The notes: generated by a model not told the origin, from the sequence alone. 23,262 bases of DNA from CSP1-4 sp036559965 (GCA_036559965.1 DATBSD010000160.1:1-23262); one strand, 5' to 3'. Counted from the stretch's first letter, positions 13,241 to 20,351 are shown. Made by a program: numbers and translations.

Positions 13241-15258
13241 CCCTCGGGCGCTCGGCGGTGATGCCCGACTTCATCCCGCCCATGACCGCGTCGCTCTCCG
13301 ATCGTGCCTTCAGCGACCCAGCCTGGCTGTTCGAGGTCAAGTGGGACGGCTATCGGGTCGAGGCGGTCGTGCGCGAGGGCAAGGTCAGGCTCTGGACCCG
13401 CAATCGTGGCGACGCTGCGCGCTACTTCCCCGACCTGGCCGCCGCGCCGGCCGACTGGCTGGCCGGCAGCGAGGCCATCGTCGACGGCGAGGTCGTGGCG
13501 CTCGACGAGGCCGGCCATCCGTCCTTCGCTCTGCTCCAGGCTCGTGCTGGCTTCCAGCGAGAGCGGGACATCCGCGTGCCCATCGCCTACCAGGTCTTCG
13601 ACCTCCTGCATCTCGACGGCAGGTCGCTCCTCGACGAGCCGCTCGACGCTCGCAAGGCACGTCTACGCGAGGTCCTCGCCGAGCACCCGACGGTCCGCTT
13701 CGCGGGGCACATCGACGGCGACGGCGAGTCGCTCTTCGCGTCGGTCAAGGCCACTGGGCTTGAAGGCATGATGGCCAAGCGGCGGTCGAGTCGCTACGAG
13801 CCTGGCCGTCGGTCCCACGCCTGGCTGAAGGTCAAGCATCGACCGGAGCAGGAGTTCGTGGTCGGCGGCTGGGAGCCCGGCAGCGTCGCCCACCGCGACC
13901 TGGGTTCGCTCCTGCTGGGTGTCTACGACGGCGACGACCTGCGCTTCGCGGGCGAGGTCGGCAGCGGCCTCGACGGCCGCAGCCGTCAGGACCTGCTGGC
14001 CCGACTGTCGACGTTGGAGCGCGACACGAGTCCCTTTGTCGCGACACCTCGTTTGCCACGGGTGCACTGGGTCGATCCGCGCATCGTGGTCCGTGTCGAC
14101 TTCGCCGAGTGGACGCGTGACGACCTCATCCGGCAGGCTGCCTTCCGCGGCATCGAGCCGGAGAAGGACCCACGCACGGTCCGACGTGAGCTGCCAACGG
14201 AGCGATCGCCCATGACGACGTCGAGCCCCAAGCCCCCGCAGCCACCGAAGGCGACGAAGGCACCGAAGACATCCAAGCCATCGAAGGCATCCCGGCCGTC
14301 CAAGGCATCGGAGCCCGCCCAGGCGCCGACAGCCGACGAGCTGGCTGCACTCGACGCGATGGGCAAGGCGGGCACGTGGTCGATCGGCGGTCACGAGGTC
14401 TCGTTGACGAACCTCGACAAGGTCATCTTCCCCGACGCCGGGCTCACGAAGCGCGACCTCATCCGCTACGACACGACCATGGCGCCCGTGCTCCTGCCCT
14501 ACCTGCGCGAGCGCGGCCTGACGTTGACGCGCTACCCCAACGGCACCGCTGGGCCGCACTTCTGGGAGAAGGAGGTCCCGTCCCACGCCCCCGTCTGGCT
14601 CGCCCGGTGGCACTACGAGAGCCACAACCCCGAGGACTCGCACACGTATGCCGTCGCGGATCGGGTGGCGGCGCTCGCCTTTCTCGCCAACCAGGCAGCC
14701 ATCGAGCTCCACCCCTGGACGTCGCGGACCGAGGCGCCCTACCGACCGACCTATGCGCTCATCGACATCGACCCCGGACCGAAGACGACCTGGGACGAGG
14801 TGCTCGTGCTCGCGCGGCTGTATCGGACGGCACTCGGCCACCTCGCGGTGCGCGGCTACCCGAAGGTGACCGGCAAGCGCGGCATCCAGGTCTGGGTGCC
14901 CGTCGAGCCGCGCTACGAGTTCGCGGAGACGGCAGCCTGGATCGAGGAGCTCAGCCGAGCCGTCGGCGGCACCGTACCGGAGCTCATCTCATGGGAGTGG
15001 GCGGTGCGTGACCGGCGCGGACGGGCTCGCCTGGACTACACGCAGAACGCGGTCAACAAGACGCTCGTCGCCCCGTACTCCGTCCGACCCGTGGGCACGG
15101 CGCCCGTCTCCGCACCCATCACCTGGGCGGAGCTCGATGATCCCGATCTGCGACCCGACCGATGGACGATCGCCACGATGCCCGCCCGACTGGCCGAGCA
15201 GGGCGACCTGTTCGCAGGTGCTCGCGAGCACGACCAGATCCTGCCCAGCCTGAGCTGA
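13237..15258 (+). CDS. ligD: LigD-type NHEJ DNA ligase: ligase domain followed by polymerase domain (no 3'-phosphoesterase)
   Basis: A 673-residue protein for non-homologous end joining, normally acting with Ku. Residues about 10-320 are an ATP-dependent ligase: motif I FEVKWDGYR with nucleotidyl-acceptor K35, IVDGEVVALD, VFDLLHLDG, motif IV EGMMAKR and motif V WLKVKHR, then an OB fold. Residues about 326-370 are a Lys/Pro/Ser/Ala-rich linker (repeats of KPSKAS type). From about 380 to the end is the primase-like LigD polymerase: SLTNLDKVIFP, WEKEVPSHAP, NQAAIELHPW, ALIDIDPG with metal-binding D510 and D512, GKRGIQVWVP and third Asp D600 in LDYTQN. The nuclease (PE) domain is absent. The start at 13237 overlaps the DCC stop; an earlier in-frame ATG at 13186 lies inside that gene. 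No Ku gene is present in the window. Confidence 0.93.
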   Translation: MTLGRSAVMPDFIPPMTASLSDRAFSDPAWLFEVKWDGYRVEAVVREGKVRLWTRNRGDAARYFPDLAAAPADWLAGSEAIVDGEVVALDEAGHPSFALLQARAGFQRERDIRVPIAYQVFDLLHLDGRSLLDEPLDARKARLREVLAEHPTVRFAGHIDGDGESLFASVKATGLEGMMAKRRSSRYEPGRRSHAWLKVKHRPEQEFVVGGWEPGSVAHRDLGSLLLGVYDGDDLRFAGEVGSGLDGRSRQDLLARLSTLERDTSPFVATPRLPRVHWVDPRIVVRVDFAEWTRDDLIRQAAFRGIEPEKDPRTVRRELPTERSPMTTSSPKPPQPPKATKAPKTSKPSKASRPSKASEPAQAPTADELAALDAMGKAGTWSIGGHEVSLTNLDKVIFPDAGLTKRDLIRYDTTMAPVLLPYLRERGLTLTRYPNGTAGPHFWEKEVPSHAPVWLARWHYESHNPEDSHTYAVADRVAALAFLANQAAIELHPWTSRTEAPYRPTYALIDIDPGPKTTWDEVLVLARLYRTALGHLAVRGYPKVTGKRGIQVWVPVEPRYEFAETAAWIEELSRAVGGTVPELISWEWAVRDRRGRARLDYTQNAVNKTLVAPYSVRPVGTAPVSAPITWAELDDPDLRPDRWTIATMPARLAEQGDLFAGAREHDQILPSLS

Positions 15259-15268
15259 GGATCGTCGC

Positions 15269-16555
15269 CTGAACGCGCTGCGCGCGCTCTTCCTCGCCGT
15301 CGGCGGGGCGGTCGGGGTCGTCTATCCCTTCATCGCCGTGATCCTGCTCGGGCGCGGCTTCGACGTCGTGGGCATCGGGATCGTGACCGCGGTCTCGGCC
15401 ATCGCGTTCACCGCATCGGTGCCGGTCTGGGGGCACGTCGCCGATGTCATCCTTGGCCGACCGCGGGCGCTCCAGGTCGCAGCCGTCATAGCCGGACTCG
15501 CGCTGGCCATCACCCTCCTGCCGGTGCCGCCGCTCGCGGTCGCCGTGTGCTTCATCGCCTTCTCCGCCGCCGAGTCCGCCTTCGCGCCACTGTCCGACGC
15601 GCTGGCCGTCAACGGCGTGCCGGATCCTCGCCGCGACTACGCTCGCGTCCGGCTGCTGGCCAGCCTCGCCTTCGCAGTCGCGACCATCACCGCGGGCGTC
15701 GTCTACGACTGGGCTGGATACGCACCGATGCCCATCCTGTTCGGGGTCGCGGTCATCGTGGTCGTGACCAGCGCGGCGTTCACGCCGGACATCGCGCGAG
15801 CCGATCTGCGGGTGCTGGTCCCCGAGGACGATCGGCCGCGGGGTGGCCGGAGGGCATCAGGGGAGCGCCGGGGACCGACGTGGCAGCTGGGGTCGGTCGG
15901 TGTCGCGCTCCGGCTTGCGCCCGGCCTGCCACTGGCGCTGTTGGCCATCGGCCTCATCCACGTCGGCATCCTGGCCGGCTTCACGTACCTGCCCATCCGG
16001 CTCGAGGAGCTGGGCGCGGAGCCATCGGCCATCGCGCTCTCGGCGGGAGCGTCGGCCTTCGCGGAGATCCCGGCCTTCCTGCTCATGGGCGCGCTCGCCC
16101 AGCGCTTCGGGATCCGCGCCGTGTTCCTCGTCTCGACGCTCATCTACGCGGCCTGCATCGCGTCGTGGACCGTCTTCGACGCTCCGGCGCCGATCATCGC
16201 CTCACGCATCGTGACCGGCTTCGGCTTCGCCGGCATCGGCGTCGCGGCCGTGCTGACCATCACGGCCATGCTGCCAGGCCGACTCCAGGGCACCGGGCAG
16301 GCGCTCTTCCAGACGACGGCCTTCGGCCTGGCCGCCATCGTCGCGGACATCGGGGGCGGCATCGTCTACGGCACGGCCGGCTACGCCGCGGTCTTCGGCC
16401 TGGCGGCCATCGCCGGTGTGGCGGCGGCCGGGGTCGGCCTGATCGCGCTGCCCAGCCGCGCCGGCGGGAGTGGCACCGACCATCGGGTACAATCCGGCCG
16501 CGTCGCTGGCGAGTGGCCAAACGGTAAGGCACCTGACTCTGGATCAGGGGATTGA
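15269..16555 (+). CDS. MFS transporter (MFS_1-like/HcaT-like), probable CTG start, 3' end overlapping tRNA-Gln
   Basis: A 12-helix transporter of 428 residues. The family fit is to MFS_1-like permeases: GHVADVILGRPRALQ (motif A between helices 2 and 3), YARVRLLASLAFAVATITAGVVYD near the fifth helix, a basic central loop (PRGGRRASGERRG) and six further helices. The first in-frame GTG (15338) would cut off helix 1 (ALRALFLAVGGAVGVVYPFIA). CTG at 15269 restores it and has TGAGG eight bases upstream, so I take CTG as the start; this is inference. No stop occurs before 16553-16555, so the last 30 or so residues (after LPSRAGG) are hydrophilic and the final 49 bases lie inside the tRNA gene. It starts ten bases after ligD and is probably co-transcribed with it. 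The substrate is unknown. Confidence 0.8.
   Translation: MNALRALFLAVGGAVGVVYPFIAVILLGRGFDVVGIGIVTAVSAIAFTASVPVWGHVADVILGRPRALQVAAVIAGLALAITLLPVPPLAVAVCFIAFSAAESAFAPLSDALAVNGVPDPRRDYARVRLLASLAFAVATITAGVVYDWAGYAPMPILFGVAVIVVVTSAAFTPDIARADLRVLVPEDDRPRGGRRASGERRGPTWQLGSVGVALRLAPGLPLALLAIGLIHVGILAGFTYLPIRLEELGAEPSAIALSAGASAFAEIPAFLLMGALAQRFGIRAVFLVSTLIYAACIASWTVFDAPAPIIASRIVTGFGFAGIGVAAVLTITAMLPGRLQGTGQALFQTTAFGLAAIVADIGGGIVYGTAGYAAVFGLAAIAGVAAAGVGLIALPSRAGGSGTDHRVQSGRVAGEWPNGKAPDSGSGD
16488..16493 (+). promoter_or_regulatory. -10 element of tRNA-Gln
   Basis: TACAAT, the best-matching -10 in the window, lies 13 bases before the first base of tRNA-Gln. This fits a precursor with a short 5' leader for RNase P. 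It lies within the end of the MFS frame. Confidence 0.6.
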
Positions 16556-16581
16556 AGGTTCGAATCCTTCCTCGCCAGCCA
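16507..16581 (+). tRNA. trnQ: tRNA-Gln (anticodon CTG)
   Basis: Folds as a full cloverleaf by eye. The acceptor TGGCGAG (16507-16513) pairs with CTCGCCA (16571-16577). The D stem is GCC/GGC around AAACGGTAA. The anticodon stem CCTGA/TCAGG (16532-16536 with 16544-16548) encloses the loop CTCTGGA, giving anticodon CTG (16539-16541) for CAG codons. The T stem GAAGG/CCTTC has the loop TTCGAAT. The discriminator G and CCA (16579-16581) are encoded. The U1-A72 end pair is usual for tRNA-Gln. Confidence 0.96.
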
Positions 16582-16600
16582 ATCTCCGCGCCGACGAGGG

Positions 16601-16606
16601 TAGAAT
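16601..16606 (+). promoter_or_regulatory. -10 element downstream of tRNA-Gln
   Basis: TAGAAT lies 20 bases after the tRNA end. The expected transcription start near 16613 would give the next gene a leader of about 160 bases. There is no closer -10 candidate before the ATG at 16775. Confidence 0.45.
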
Positions 16607-16612
16607 GACCCG

Positions 16613-16774
16613 AACGGCGCCTCCCGCGCCCGACCTCCTGACCGGATGCCCGCGCCATCTGGCAGAGCGGAGGTAAAGGGGACCACCAGATCCTCGGGAC
16701 GACCCGGTCGACCACCCGACCGGCGACGGCGGATCGGTGCGGGCGGTCGTCGTTGCCGCGACGGAGATCGACCG
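16613..16774 (+). promoter_or_regulatory. Structured 5' leader of the BtrH-like gene
   Basis: A non-coding stretch of about 160 bases. It can form ATCTGG/CCAGAT (16657-16662 with 16686-16691) around a purine-rich loop, and a perfect 7-bp hairpin CCGGTCG/CGACCGG with a six-base loop (16704-16723). The ribosome binding site GGAG (16763-16766) lies eight bases before the ATG. I do not recognise a known riboswitch class. In this GC-rich DNA, hairpins arise easily. Confidence 0.35.
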
Positions 16775-18106
16775 ATGACCACCCACAAGGGCTTCAAGCG
16801 GCTCGTCCGCGAGCGCATGGCGCGGACCGGTGAGCGCTACTCCACGGCCCGCCGCGCGCTCCTCCCCCACGAAACGACTGCTGGCTTGACCGATGATGCA
16901 GGGCCTGGCGGCGTATCCCCGGGCATCCACCCGGACACTGCCGCGCTGGCCAGTGTCCTCGCGCGTCGGCTCGTCTCGCCGCTCAGCGGCGCGCCGCTCA
17001 GCGAGGCCATGATCCTGGGCATCGGCGGGGGCCTCGGAGCCGGCTACATCCTCTGGGAGTTCAAGGCCCATGGCAGCCCGATCATCACGCTCGGCTTCCG
17101 CAACCAGTGGCAATATCCGGCCATCCCGGGCTGGCTCGGCAAGACCCTCGATCGTCTCGCGATCCCGGCCGAGCTTCACGAGACCGGCGGCGCCGTTCGC
17201 GCCCGCCAGACCCTCGACCGACTTCTCGCTGGCGGCGACCCGGCGATCGCCTTCATCGATCAGCAGTCGATCGGGACGTGGGGCCAGCCGGACTCGCTGG
17301 CTGGCAGGAGCGGCTACCCGGTGGTCGTTACGGGGCGGACCGCCGACGGTGCGTATCTGATCGACGATCGTAGCCGCCAGCCGCTCGTTGTGCCGGCATC
17401 GGTCCTGGCCACGGCCCGGGGCCGGATCGGCTCGTTCAAGCATCGTCTGATCGTGCCCCGCCCGGCCGCGGGAGGGATCGCTGGCGACACGCTCCGGTCG
17501 GCCATCCAGGATGGGCTCAGCGACCAGGTCGACCACCTCCGTTCATCCTCCGACTCGTTCTCGCTCCCGACCTGGCGCAAGTGGTCACGCTTGCTGACGG
17601 ACACCCGCAATGCCAAGGCCTGGCCGCGGGTCTTTGCAGATGGGCGAGGCCTCCTCGGAGCCTTGCTGTCGATCATCGAAGCCGTCGATGACGACATCGG
17701 CGCGTACGGCGGCAACCTCCGCGATCTCTATGCCGACTTCCTCGACGAGGCCACCACAGCCCTGGACAGGCCGGCACTGGCCGAAGCCGCAAACCGCTGG
17801 CGAGCGATCGCCGATCTCTGGCGGGACCTCGCCGACGCGGCGATCCCGGTCTGGCTACCAGGGGCCAGCGAAGCAGTCGAGGCCGCCGAGGACCTTCGTG
17901 CGGCGGTCTCCGACGGTGAACCCGGTCGGGGCCGGGCCGATTCAGCGGCCCGGGCGCTGTGGGCCATCCGGGAGCGGCCCGACGGCGGTGCCCTGAGTGC
18001 CGACTCCCGGGCCGAGCTGTTCGCAGAGCTCGGCCAGCGGATCGGCGCCATCTACGCGGCGGAGAAGGACGCGCTCGAGGCGACCGCCGCAGCCAGCGGT
18101 CGCTGA
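16775..18106 (+). CDS. Cysteine-free protein resembling the BtrH N-terminal / DUF4872 family
   Basis: A 443-residue cytoplasmic protein. The first 30 residues (FKRLVRERMARTGERYSTAR and neighbours) form a basic helical module seen at the front of other actinobacterial-type proteins. Residues about 50-215 fit the BtrH_N/DUF4872 papain-like acyltransferase family: LSEAMILGIGGGLGAGYILWEF, FRNQWQYP, RQTLDRLLAGGDPAIAFIDQQ, GYPVVVTGRTADGAYLIDDRS. The remainder is helical. BtrH passes an acyl group from a carrier protein in butirosin synthesis. The family nucleophile cysteine would be expected before the SEAM segment, but the whole protein contains no cysteine, so this mechanism cannot operate; a structural or binding role is possible. 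The start at 16775 is supported by GGAG eight bases upstream; the open frame before it (to 16646) is in the leader. Confidence 0.72.
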   Translation: MTTHKGFKRLVRERMARTGERYSTARRALLPHETTAGLTDDAGPGGVSPGIHPDTAALASVLARRLVSPLSGAPLSEAMILGIGGGLGAGYILWEFKAHGSPIITLGFRNQWQYPAIPGWLGKTLDRLAIPAELHETGGAVRARQTLDRLLAGGDPAIAFIDQQSIGTWGQPDSLAGRSGYPVVVTGRTADGAYLIDDRSRQPLVVPASVLATARGRIGSFKHRLIVPRPAAGGIAGDTLRSAIQDGLSDQVDHLRSSSDSFSLPTWRKWSRLLTDTRNAKAWPRVFADGRGLLGALLSIIEAVDDDIGAYGGNLRDLYADFLDEATTALDRPALAEAANRWRAIADLWRDLADAAIPVWLPGASEAVEAAEDLRAAVSDGEPGRGRADSAARALWAIRERPDGGALSADSRAELFAELGQRIGAIYAAEKDALEATAAASGR

Positions 18107-18111
18107 CAGCC

Positions 18112-18135
18112 CTCGAGTCAGGCCGGTCACTCGAG
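18112..18135. terminator. Bidirectional hairpin between convergent genes
   Basis: CTCGAGT and ACTCGAG form a 7-bp stem with a ten-base loop between the end of the BtrH-like gene and the end of the deacetylase gene. The right arm overlaps the deacetylase stop. It lacks a U-tract, so terminator function is uncertain. Confidence 0.35.
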
Positions 18136-19116
18136 CAGGAGCTCGTCGAGCGTGACGAGGTGGAACCCCGCATCGCGGAGGCCGCTCACGATGCGAGGCA
18201 GCGCCTCGAACGTCTCGTAGCCACCAAGATGCATGAGCACGATCGAGCCGCCCTGCGCACGGTCGAGGACCTTGGCCACGATCTGGTCGGCCGTCGGACC
18301 GGGCGGGTCGTTCTTGATCGGCCGCCAGTCGATGGTGTCGATGTCCCATGTGACCGTGTAGCGATACCCGGTGGCGCCGACCGCTGCCAGGACCTTCGCG
18401 TCGGAGCCGCCGTTCGGTGGCCGGAAGAAGGGCCGTGGATCCTGCGAGCAGTGGGGCGCGATGGCGGCGTCAGTCCGCTGCAGTTCGTCCCGTATCTCCG
18501 ACGCTGCCAAGGTCCGGAAGTCACGATGGGTATACGAGTGGTTGCCGAGGGTCAAGAGGCCCGGGTGGGCATCGACGATGCCCAGCACGCGGCGACCGGC
18601 GTCCGTGTTCGGGTTGTCGGCCATCGCCCCGGTCATGAAGATCGAGGCGTGGACGTCGTGATCGACCAGCCAGTCCACGATCGCCCGTGCGTCACCGACG
18701 CGGCCGCCCATGTCGAATGTCAGCGCAACCCGACTGCCGGTCCGCGAGCCATGCGTGACGAGCCGGCTGGCCGAGGCGGGCGTCGATGCCTCGGTCGGTC
18801 GTGGCGTGGCCGTCGGCTGCGGCTTCGGCGACGGATCGGGCTTCGGATCGGGGGTCGGTCGGTGCGACGGCTCAAGGGCCGGTGTCGGGTGGGCCGATGG
18901 CAAGGCGGACACGGTCGCCGCCGGGCTTGCCGTCGCCGTCGCACCCGGCATCGCGCCCGAGGTGGATGGTGCCGTGGGAGGGACCGCCGAGATCGAGGTC
19001 GGCGATGCCGTCGATCCATCCGGGCCACCCGCGCAGCCGGCCACGATCGCCCCGACGACCATGAGCATCACGACCAGCCATGCTCGTCGGTGCCGTCTCG
19101 GGGAGTCCATGATCAC
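18127..19116 (-). CDS. Polysaccharide deacetylase (NodB/CE4) lipoprotein
   Basis: A 329-residue exported protein. The lipobox VAGC (C28) follows a basic N-region and hydrophobic core. Residues about 30-115 are a Ser/Thr/Ala- then Pro-rich spacer (DPKPDPSPKPQPT), suited to crossing the wall. The NodB domain follows: VALTFDMGG (catalytic-base D135; the second Asp of TFDDG, a metal ligand, is M136), LGNHSYTH (metal ligands H193, H197), FFRPPNGG, VTWDIDTIDW and SIVLMHLGG with H296. Such enzymes remove N-acetyl groups from peptidoglycan or other glycans. The GTG at 19116 is chosen because TAGCCT lies six bases before it; an ATG two codons later is possible. It is convergent with the BtrH-like gene. 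Confidence 0.88.
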   Translation of the reverse strand: MIMDSPRRHRRAWLVVMLMVVGAIVAGCAGGPDGSTASPTSISAVPPTAPSTSGAMPGATATASPAATVSALPSAHPTPALEPSHRPTPDPKPDPSPKPQPTATPRPTEASTPASASRLVTHGSRTGSRVALTFDMGGRVGDARAIVDWLVDHDVHASIFMTGAMADNPNTDAGRRVLGIVDAHPGLLTLGNHSYTHRDFRTLAASEIRDELQRTDAAIAPHCSQDPRPFFRPPNGGSDAKVLAAVGATGYRYTVTWDIDTIDWRPIKNDPPGPTADQIVAKVLDRAQGGSIVLMHLGGYETFEALPRIVSGLRDAGFHLVTLDELLLE

Positions 19117-19122
19117 AGGCTC

Positions 19123-19128
19123 AGGCTA
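19123..19128 (-). promoter_or_regulatory. -10 element of the deacetylase gene
   Basis: TAGCCT on the minus strand, six bases before GTG at 19116, consistent with a leaderless mRNA. The 61-base gap to the flavodoxin stop contains nothing else I can identify. Confidence 0.45.
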
Positions 19129-19177
19129 GGTCGCCCGACCCTCGGTGCCCAGTGCGCAACGGCACGAACAGCGCCGG

Positions 19178-19747
19178 TCAGAGCACCAGCGGGTGATGTC
19201 CGACGCTGGATCCCTGAGACAGATCACGATCGGCGAGCCTCTTGCCCCAGGCCGTCGCCCGCTCGAGCTCGCCCGGCGCGAGGACCTGGTGAGTATCGAC
19301 GAAGAAGCTCTCCGGCTCGGCCGCGAGCCCGAACCCCTTGGCCCGCAGCTCCTTGGCGATGCCGCTCGATGCGCGGCCGGTGATCAGCGCCGGGGCATGG
19401 ACGCGCGTGTCGAACGCGACGGCGAGCTTGTCCCCGACGGCCGTCGTCCGGTCGAGCCACTCCCGGATGCCGGGCCCGTCGGCGGACGCGTCCAGGCTGA
19501 CCTTGCTCCAGCCGTCATCGGTGGCCGCCCCGGCCACGGCGCTCTCGCGCGATGCCGGGGTGGGCATCCCTCGCGCATGGGTCGGCGCGCCGACGACGAC
19601 GAGGTCCGCCCAGGCGAGCAGGTCCGGTCCGGCATCGCGGACCGGCACGACGCGTGCTTCACCAGACCCTCGGACGCCATCGCCGATGGCCTCTGCGACG
19701 GCATGCGTGTTCCCGTACATGGACTCGTAGACGATCAGCGTGTGCAT
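19178..19747 (-). CDS. Flavodoxin-like protein
   Basis: A 189-residue protein with a flavodoxin fold. It has an N-terminal strand and FMN phosphate-binding loop TLIVYESMYGNTHAVAEAI (residues 3-21, SMYGNT in place of S/T-x-T-G-x-T), then LLAWADLVVVGAPTHARGMP near 44-63 (second FMN loop), and a later strand KLAVAFDTRV. Proteins of this kind are FMN-binding electron carriers or stress-linked flavodoxin/WrbA-like domains, and no fused oxidoreductase is present. The stretch of about 25 residues after GAPTHARGMP is longer than in minimal flavodoxins. It has by far the strongest ribosome binding site in the window. It is divergent from the AraC gene, with 141 bases between. Confidence 0.85.
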   Translation of the reverse strand: MHTLIVYESMYGNTHAVAEAIGDGVRGSGEARVVPVRDAGPDLLAWADLVVVGAPTHARGMPTPASRESAVAGAATDDGWSKVSLDASADGPGIREWLDRTTAVGDKLAVAFDTRVHAPALITGRASSGIAKELRAKGFGLAAEPESFFVDTHQVLAPGELERATAWGKRLADRDLSQGSSVGHHPLVL

Positions 19748-19750
19748 CGG

Positions 19751-19760
19751 TCACCTCCTT
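19751..19760 (-). promoter_or_regulatory. Full-length Shine-Dalgarno of the flavodoxin gene
   Basis: AAGGAGGTGA on the minus strand, three bases before the ATG at 19747 (six from GGAGG). It is a ten-base match to the usual 16S anti-SD and contrasts with the SD-less neighbouring genes. Confidence 0.8.
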
Positions 19761-19876
19761 GACCACTCGCCTCCAGCCTGCTCGCCGGCGTTCGGCTCGG
19801 CCAGAGCCATCCGTCCCGAGTCGCCGGCTCGATCGCGCGCCCGGTCCACCGCTGGGCGCTTGCACCCCTGATGGCG

Positions 19877-19882
19877 TAGCGT
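19877..19882 (+). promoter_or_regulatory. -10 element of the AraC-family gene
   Basis: TAGCGT, six bases before GTG at 19889. No ribosome binding site lies between them, so a leaderless start is likely. Confidence 0.45.
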
Positions 19883-19888
19883 GGCAGC

Positions 19889-20326
19889 GTGAGCCGGGCC
19901 GTCGAGGATCTCAACCGGCGCCTGCTGCGCGCCCGAGACGCCATGGACCGCGCATACGCCGAGCCGCTCGACGTGCGCGCCGTGGCCGCCGTTGCCCACG
20001 TCTCGGAGGCCCACTTCAGTCGCACCTTCCGCGCCGTCTTCGGGGAGACCCCGCACCGCTACCTGCAGCGGCGGCGGGTCGAGCGCTCGATGTTCCTCCT
20101 GCGCGAGACCGATCGCAGCGTGACCGACATCTGCCTCGATGTCGGCTTCAGCAGCCTGGGGACCTTCAGTCGCACGTTCCGTGACATCGTCGGCGAGACG
20201 CCGTCCGGCTATCGATCGGCCCATGTGCCGATCGTGGCGCCCAACTGCTTCCAGATGATGGCCATGCGGCCGTGGGTCGCGCTGCCGCCCACCGAACGCA
20301 GCAGTCCTGGAGAAGCCGTCGCCTGA
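19889..20326 (+). CDS. AraC-family transcriptional regulator (DNA-binding domain only)
   Basis: A 145-residue protein made almost only of the two helix-turn-helix units of AraC/XylS regulators. The first is LDVRAVAAVAHVSEAHFSRTFRAVFGETPHRYL (about 30-62), split by the linker helix RRRVERSMFLL. The second is SVTDICLDVGFSSLGTFSRTFRDIVGETPSGYR (about 76-108). There is no N-terminal ligand domain. A 35-residue tail containing PNCFQMMAMRPW follows, a feature I associate with AraC proteins that sit next to VOC genes. The VOC gene follows 57 bases downstream on the same strand, and regulation of that gene is the likely role. The GTG start is set by the -10 hexamer six bases before it. Confidence 0.9.
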   Translation: MSRAVEDLNRRLLRARDAMDRAYAEPLDVRAVAAVAHVSEAHFSRTFRAVFGETPHRYLQRRRVERSMFLLRETDRSVTDICLDVGFSSLGTFSRTFRDIVGETPSGYRSAHVPIVAPNCFQMMAMRPWVALPPTERSSPGEAVA

Positions 20327-20335
20327 GCGGCTGCC

Positions 20336-20351
20336 TAGGATGAGGATCCTC
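20336..20351 (+). promoter_or_regulatory. -10 element and palindrome before the VOC gene
   Basis: TAGGAT (20336-20341) is directly followed by the 10-bp palindrome GAGGATCCTC (20342-20351), which would cover the transcription start. It is a possible site for the AraC protein encoded upstream. This start has a leader of about 36 bases and the Shine-Dalgarno AGGAG (20369-20373). Confidence 0.4.

Noticed and set aside
14215..14340. Tandem repeat or insertion in ligD
   Set aside because: The Lys/Pro/Ser/Ala repeats are ordinary low-complexity linker codons between two domains, not a mobile element.
16605..16676. 23-codon open frame in the leader of the BtrH-like gene
   Set aside because: Its ATG overlaps the proposed -10 hexamer, so it would not be in the transcript from that promoter.
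16651..16700. Possible second tRNA next to tRNA-Gln
   Set aside because: Only a single stem (ATCTGG/CCAGAT) forms. No anticodon or T arm can be drawn.
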